From UBA5186 sp040005095 (GTDB lineage Bacteria; Actinomycetota; Thermoleophilia; Gaiellales; Gaiellaceae), in NCBI GenBank assembly GCA_040005095.1, contig JBDTZN010000068.1, positions 1 to 10,502 on the forward strand: a stretch of DNA of 10,502 nt, written 5' to 3'. The notes beneath the pieces are model-generated. The model made no database searches, was not told where the DNA came from, and saw only the letters and a program-made list of their open reading frames with translations. The translations under genes and the position numbers were made by a program. Shown piece by piece: positions 6,891-10,502 of this stretch. Numbering within the stretch: position 1 is the first letter of the stretch; every line of letters begins with the position of its first letter.

Positions 6891-6961
6891 GTGGTGGACA
6901 TCTCCCTCCGGCGAGCGACCGACGGCGACCACCGAACGTTGAATCGTCGGCTTTGATCGAC

Positions 6962-8242
6962 GTGACTGCAACCGCCGCACCTCTTCGCCGACCGTTCGAG
7001 GTTGCCGGTCTTGCCTCTACGAGAAGGCTCGACGGCGGGCGGCTCGCTTTGGTTGCGACAGCGGTTGGCGTCGCGCTGCTCCCGCTCGCCGTCCCGACCG
7101 GCCCTGGGAACACCGCTCCAATCGACGTGCTCATCGCGGTCGCCTTCGGCGCAAGTCTTCTCTGGGCGGGAACGGCCGGCTCCCGCTGGCGGTTCCCGTA
7201 CGTGGTGCCGGTGGCCCTGCTCCTGGTCGGCGGCGCCTTGGGCGCGCTCGTGGGCCCCGTGCCGCAGGCGGGGATCATCGCTCTCGTCCAGGACCTCGTG
7301 CTGATCGCGTGGTGCTGGACCGTGGTGAACATCAGCCACACGCCCGCGAACCTCCGGACTCTCCTGAGCACATGGGTCTACAGCGGGATCGGCTGGGCGA
7401 TCCTCGCCTTCGTGGGCCTGGCGACGGGCTCGTCGCTGCTCACGGGTCAGATCGAACGCCAGGGGAGCCGGGTGCAGATCACCTTGGCCGATCCGAGCTA
7501 CGCGGCCAACTACTTCTTTATCACGATGATGATCATCTGGGCCACGCGGCGCCCAAGTCACCGAGGGATGAGATTCGCGATGTACGCCCTGCTGGTGGCG
7601 GCGCTCGCCACCACCGGCTCGAACAGCGGCATCGTCGCGCTGACCGTAGGCATGGTCGTCGCCACGACGTTGGGCATCTACCGCCGATCCGGGATCGTGC
7701 CGGCGCTCACCGTCTTCGTCTTCATCATGCTCGGCGGCTATCTGGCCGCTTCGAACGTCAGCCTCGGGAGGATTCAGGCGGGAGCGCACGAGAGTCGATA
7801 CGCGTTCGTGCGAGACGGGATCGGACGCAGCCCCCAGAGTGCCGGCCAACGCGAGATGCTCTTGCACCAGAGCATCCACCTCTACCGGACGGGAAACCCG
7901 TTAGGCGAAGGGCCCGTGTCCACGAAGCCGAGGCTCCAGAAGGAGATGGTGCCGCTCGTTAAGGAGGCGCACAACGACTACTTCGCTGCTCTGATCGAGC
8001 GTGGGGTACTTGGGTTCATCGGCATATTCCTCCTCGTTTCCAGCCTTGCGGCGCGGGCCCTGTCCTTGTTCAGGGCGAAACTCGCCGAGGGCTTCGCCGC
8101 CACCGTGCCCAGACCGAATGCACTTGTCGGCGCCGTTGCCGGGACGCTGGTGGCCGGGACCGTCTACGAGCTCCTCCATGTCCGACACGTCTGGGCTCTC
8201 TTCGCGTTCTTGGCGGCGCTCTCCATCTGGGGGACGGAGTGA
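6962..8242 (+). CDS. O-antigen ligase/polymerase-like membrane protein (Wzy/WaaL family)
   Basis: About 426 residues with roughly 11 hydrophobic segments (for example 28-45, 53-70, 78-97, 103-122, 136-155, 181-195, 222-238, 246-263, 347-364, 408-422). The long extracytoplasmic loop (about 264-346) carries Arg-rich stretches, GNPLGEGPVS and the EAHNDYFAALIERG motif (335-348), the hallmark of the Wzy_C/O-antigen ligase family (PF04932). It would polymerise lipid-linked repeat units or ligate finished glycan on the outer face of the membrane. The start is uncertain: GTG 6962 is chosen because the codons upstream have poor third-position GC. TTG 6953 and GTG 6887 (which would overlap the remnant's stop) are alternatives, and none has a clear Shine-Dalgarno. 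Polymerase versus ligase cannot be settled by sequence. Its stop overlaps the flippase GTG by 4 bases. Confidence 0.83.
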   Translation: MTATAAPLRRPFEVAGLASTRRLDGGRLALVATAVGVALLPLAVPTGPGNTAPIDVLIAVAFGASLLWAGTAGSRWRFPYVVPVALLLVGGALGALVGPVPQAGIIALVQDLVLIAWCWTVVNISHTPANLRTLLSTWVYSGIGWAILAFVGLATGSSLLTGQIERQGSRVQITLADPSYAANYFFITMMIIWATRRPSHRGMRFAMYALLVAALATTGSNSGIVALTVGMVVATTLGIYRRSGIVPALTVFVFIMLGGYLAASNVSLGRIQAGAHESRYAFVRDGIGRSPQSAGQREMLLHQSIHLYRTGNPLGEGPVSTKPRLQKEMVPLVKEAHNDYFAALIERGVLGFIGIFLLVSSLAARALSLFRAKLAEGFAATVPRPNALVGAVAGTLVAGTVYELLHVRHVWALFAFLAALSIWGTE

Positions 8243-9543
8243 TGCGGTTGCCGCGCCTGCCTAAGAACCGCCACAGCGTGCTGCTGGGCAACGTGGCCGC
8301 TCGCGTCGGGGGACTCGCGTGCGTCTTCGTGGCCACGCTGGTGCTCGCGCGGGACGGCGGGCCCGCGGTCGTCGGCATCTACGCCCTCCTCCACGTGCTT
8401 CCAGGCCTGCTCGGGACGGTCGTCTCTTCAGGTCTTCCCGTTGCCACACCGTACTTTCTCGCCGGGCCCGACGGCGAGGATGCCCGCCTGCCCTCCACGC
8501 TGGTCACGATGGCCGTCGCCGGTGGAGCCGCCGGGGCGGGTCTGTGGGTCGCCTGCGCGCCGGTGGTCGGCCCGCGGCTGTTCCCGGATCTCTCCCTGGC
8601 CCTCGTCATGCTCGCCGGGGTGGCGGTTCTCACGCGCCTGATCGTGATCACCGCGAAAGCGTGCTCCCAAGGGAGCGAGGATTTTCCCGGCTCGAACGGC
8701 ATCATCTTCGCGGAGCAGTTCATGTTCCTGCCCGCATACGGCTTGCTGTGGATAGTCGGGATCCACGGCTTCGCGACCGTCGTCGGCGGGCTGCTCGTTG
8801 CCGACACTGCGACGGGATCGCTGGCATGGGCCCGCCTCGCGCGTAGGCACTTCTTTCGGGCGGCGACGCGACCCTCGCTTCAACTCGCGCGCCGCGTAGC
8901 CGCATACGGCCTTCGCGGCCAGGTGGGAGGCGTCATCTCGCAGCTGAACCTGCGGCTCGACTTCGTCCTCCTGGCGCTGCTCACAGGACCGGCGGTGCTC
9001 GGCGTCTACGCGGTCGCGTCGAAGTTCGCCGAGCTGATCAGAATCCTCGGCATGGCGCTGACGTACGTCTTCTACCCGAAGTTCGCGAAGGACCGGCGGT
9101 TGCGGGTGGAGGTGGTAAAGAACGCGCGCAGGTTGCTGCCGAAGGCGGGGTTGTTGACGGCCGGAGGGCTCGTTCCGCTCTGGCTCGCCGCCGGCTTCGT
9201 CATCCCCGCGTTCTACGGAGCCGACTTCGATTCAGCGGTCACTCCGACGCGCATCATCCTGTTCGGCCTGGCGTTCGATGGCGTCGCGGGCGTGATCACC
9301 GGCTTCTTGTACGGAGTCGGACGCCCCGGCCTGAACTCGTGGGCGATGGCCGCCGGACTCGCGGCGACGCTGATGCTGGACATCCTCCTCATCCCGCGGT
9401 TCGAAGCGGTCGGCGCCGCGATTGCGTCCGCCGTTGCCTACACGACGAGCGCACTCGCACTGATGTTGTTCTTCTGGTGGGTCGGGCGGCCCCGGGGCAC
9501 GTCCGGATTGGACGAGAGCGCGCTGGCGAGAGCGGACGTGTGA
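8239..9543 (+). CDS. Wzx-type polysaccharide flippase (MOP superfamily)
   Basis: This 434-residue protein has about 12 predicted membrane segments and the typical organisation of polysaccharide exporters. It opens with a positively charged short tail followed by GNVAARVGGLACVFVATLVLAR, and has ALLHVLPGLLGTVVSSGLP at 49-67. Across 223-285 lies the family signature YGLRGQVGG...LNLRLDFVLLALL...LGVYAVASKFAELIR. It would flip lipid-linked glycan repeat units from the inner to the outer membrane face, feeding the Wzy-like protein encoded just upstream. GTG 8239 overlaps the previous TGA, and ATG 8242 is an equally plausible start one codon later; a GGGGG lies 5 or 8 bases upstream respectively. The C-terminal tail after residue 416 is polar and cytoplasmic-looking. 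It is the last plus-strand gene, and only 72 bases separate it from the convergent phosphatase. Confidence 0.87.
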   Translation: MMRLPRLPKNRHSVLLGNVAARVGGLACVFVATLVLARDGGPAVVGIYALLHVLPGLLGTVVSSGLPVATPYFLAGPDGEDARLPSTLVTMAVAGGAAGAGLWVACAPVVGPRLFPDLSLALVMLAGVAVLTRLIVITAKACSQGSEDFPGSNGIIFAEQFMFLPAYGLLWIVGIHGFATVVGGLLVADTATGSLAWARLARRHFFRAATRPSLQLARRVAAYGLRGQVGGVISQLNLRLDFVLLALLTGPAVLGVYAVASKFAELIRILGMALTYVFYPKFAKDRRLRVEVVKNARRLLPKAGLLTAGGLVPLWLAAGFVIPAFYGADFDSAVTPTRIILFGLAFDGVAGVITGFLYGVGRPGLNSWAMAAGLAATLMLDILLIPRFEAVGAAIASAVAYTTSALALMLFFWWVGRPRGTSGLDESALARADV

Positions 9544-9615
9544 GCGCGCTCGCGCGTGGCTGAAAACTGCCCGCCGTGTTCCAACCGCAGCGCGCCGCTA
9601 CGGGCCGGCGCCGGC

Positions 9616-10502
9616 TCAGCCGCAGGAGCCCGAGCCCGAGTCGGTGAAGCTCGCGCCCGCCACCGGGATGAACTTCCAGTCGTAGCTGCCGGCGTGCAGC
9701 GTCAGCTTGATCACGCCGAAGCTCGTGTTGTCTCGAACCTCGCTGTTGGCGACCGGCGACCCGAACGTGTAGTGGCTCGCCCCGCCTGTTCCGACGACGA
9801 ACTCGCGGATCCCCTTGGGATCCGTCGCGCCGCTCGGAGTTTGGGGGGCGAAGCGCTCGTAGTTGTGGTCGTGCCCGTTCAGGACGACGTCCGCACCGGC
9901 AGCGTAGAGGTCACGCCAGAGCGGGTCGTAGGTCGTGCTGCTGCCGTGCTCGGCGCCCGACGAGAAACGCGGTTCGTGCCAGTAGGCGAGCATGCACTGG
10001 TTCGGATGTGCGGCTAGGTCGGCCTTGAGCCACTGCTCCTGGGCAGATCCGGCTGAGACGCTGATCTCCCCGTTGAGCGAGATCAGATGCCACGAGCCGA
10101 GGTCGAAGGAGTAGTACGGGCCGGGCGCCTGCCCGCCGAAGTAGTCGAAGTACCCCTGACCGTTCGGCGTGTGGTACTCGTGGTTTCCGGGCGACGGCGA
10201 CGTCTTGGCCTTGTACTTTCCCCAGTTCGGGTCGTAGAAGCTCATGTACTGGCTGAGCGTCCCATCCGGGTAGGCCTGGTCGCCGAGCGTGAGGACCCGG
10301 TCCGGGTTGATCTGACCGAGCAACGCAGCAGTTGGCGCGCAGTCGGTGGCGGATGCGCAGATGTCGCCGGCGGCCGCGACCACCGGATCGCCCGGCGGCG
10401 GCGGCGGCGAACAGGCGCTCGTCGAAGCGGTCAGAGTCGAGCGGGCGGAGCGGTTGCCGGCGGCGTCGTAGGCTTCGACGGCGAGCGTGTAGCTGGTTGC
10501 GC
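9616..10502 (-). CDS. Secreted purple-acid-phosphatase-like metallophosphoesterase with FN3 domain (5' truncated by window)
   Basis: Read on the minus strand, the frame is open from the right edge to TGA at 9616-9618 (294 complete codons visible). It begins inside a fibronectin type III-like domain (YTLAVEAYDAAGNRS near 10440-10490), then a linker of five prolines, then a full calcineurin-like catalytic domain. All metal-ligand motifs are present in order: AAGDIC, GDQAY (10270-10284), GNHEY (10174-10188), YWHEPRF, and NGHDHNYERF with GHDHN at 9863-9877. The GDxxY-GNHE-GHxH set is that of purple acid phosphatases and related secreted phosphoesterases. The protein would hydrolyse phosphomonoesters or diesters outside the cell. 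The internal GTG at 10383 is not the real start, since the FN3 and proline linker continue upstream. It is convergent with the glycan operon and probably separately controlled; whether it acts on the same glycan is unknown. Confidence 0.88.
   Translation of the reverse strand, partial: ATSYTLAVEAYDAAGNRSARSTLTASTSACSPPPPPGDPVVAAAGDICASATDCAPTAALLGQINPDRVLTLGDQAYPDGTLSQYMSFYDPNWGKYKAKTSPSPGNHEYHTPNGQGYFDYFGGQAPGPYYSFDLGSWHLISLNGEISVSAGSAQEQWLKADLAAHPNQCMLAYWHEPRFSSGAEHGSSTTYDPLWRDLYAAGADVVLNGHDHNYERFAPQTPSGATDPKGIREFVVGTGGASHYTFGSPVANSEVRDNTSFGVIKLTLHAGSYDWKFIPVAGASFTDSGSGSCG

Noticed and set aside
9542..9615. Palindromes between the convergent genes (GAGCGCGCTC at 9542-9551, GCCGGCGCCGGC at 9604-9615) as terminators
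   Set aside because: Both are short, GC-only and loop-less, with no T-run on either strand. Such palindromes are common by chance at this GC content.
9556..10017. 153-residue plus-strand open frame
   Set aside because: It is antisense to the metallophosphatase catalytic domain, whose metal-binding motifs are all in place, and has no domain of its own.

Overview
The window is GC-rich DNA (roughly 70% by eye) with dense same-strand genes, frequent GTG starts and repeated 4-base GTGA stop/start overlaps. This fits a high-GC actinobacterium. The repeat/CBM surface protein and the FN3-linked metallophosphatase resemble proteins I know from Thermoleophilia (Gaiellales/Solirubrobacterales), but that placement is an inference. 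No RNA gene, CRISPR array, insertion sequence or phage gene was found.

Layout. (1) 1-1319 (+): the 3' end of a secreted or surface protein with tandem 84-residue Ig-like repeats and a C-terminal CBM_4_9-like jelly-roll domain. (2) 1333-6451 (+): a tight run of five genes: GT4 glycosyltransferase, HprK-like P-loop kinase, divergent RtcB-family (RNA ligase-like) protein, an unrecognised 144-residue protein, and an APH-fold phosphotransferase. (3) 6452-6961: no intact gene, but clear wreckage of another CBM-PKD-CBM surface-protein gene. (4) 6962-9543 (+): an O-antigen ligase/polymerase-like membrane protein and a Wzx-type flippase, overlapping by 4 bases. (5) 9616-10502 (-): a convergent secreted purple-acid-phosphatase-like metallophosphoesterase, cut by the right edge.

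How the genes work together. The glycosyltransferase, Wzy-like and Wzx-like proteins are the core of a Wzx/Wzy-type surface or exopolysaccharide pathway: sugar transfer onto a lipid carrier, flipping, then polymerisation or ligation outside. The unusual part is the central block, translationally coupled to the glycosyltransferase: an HprK-like kinase, an RtcB homologue and an APH-fold kinase. The RtcB homologue keeps the histidines and the metal-binding Cys of RtcB but has lost other hallmark residues, and it sits in a glycan operon with no visible RNA-repair partner. My preferred but unproven reading is a phosphate-based modification or ligation step on the polymer or its carrier. Fragments homologous to the 3' end of the upstream CBM gene lie just past the five-gene block, so the block may have been placed or rearranged by recombination between CBM genes.
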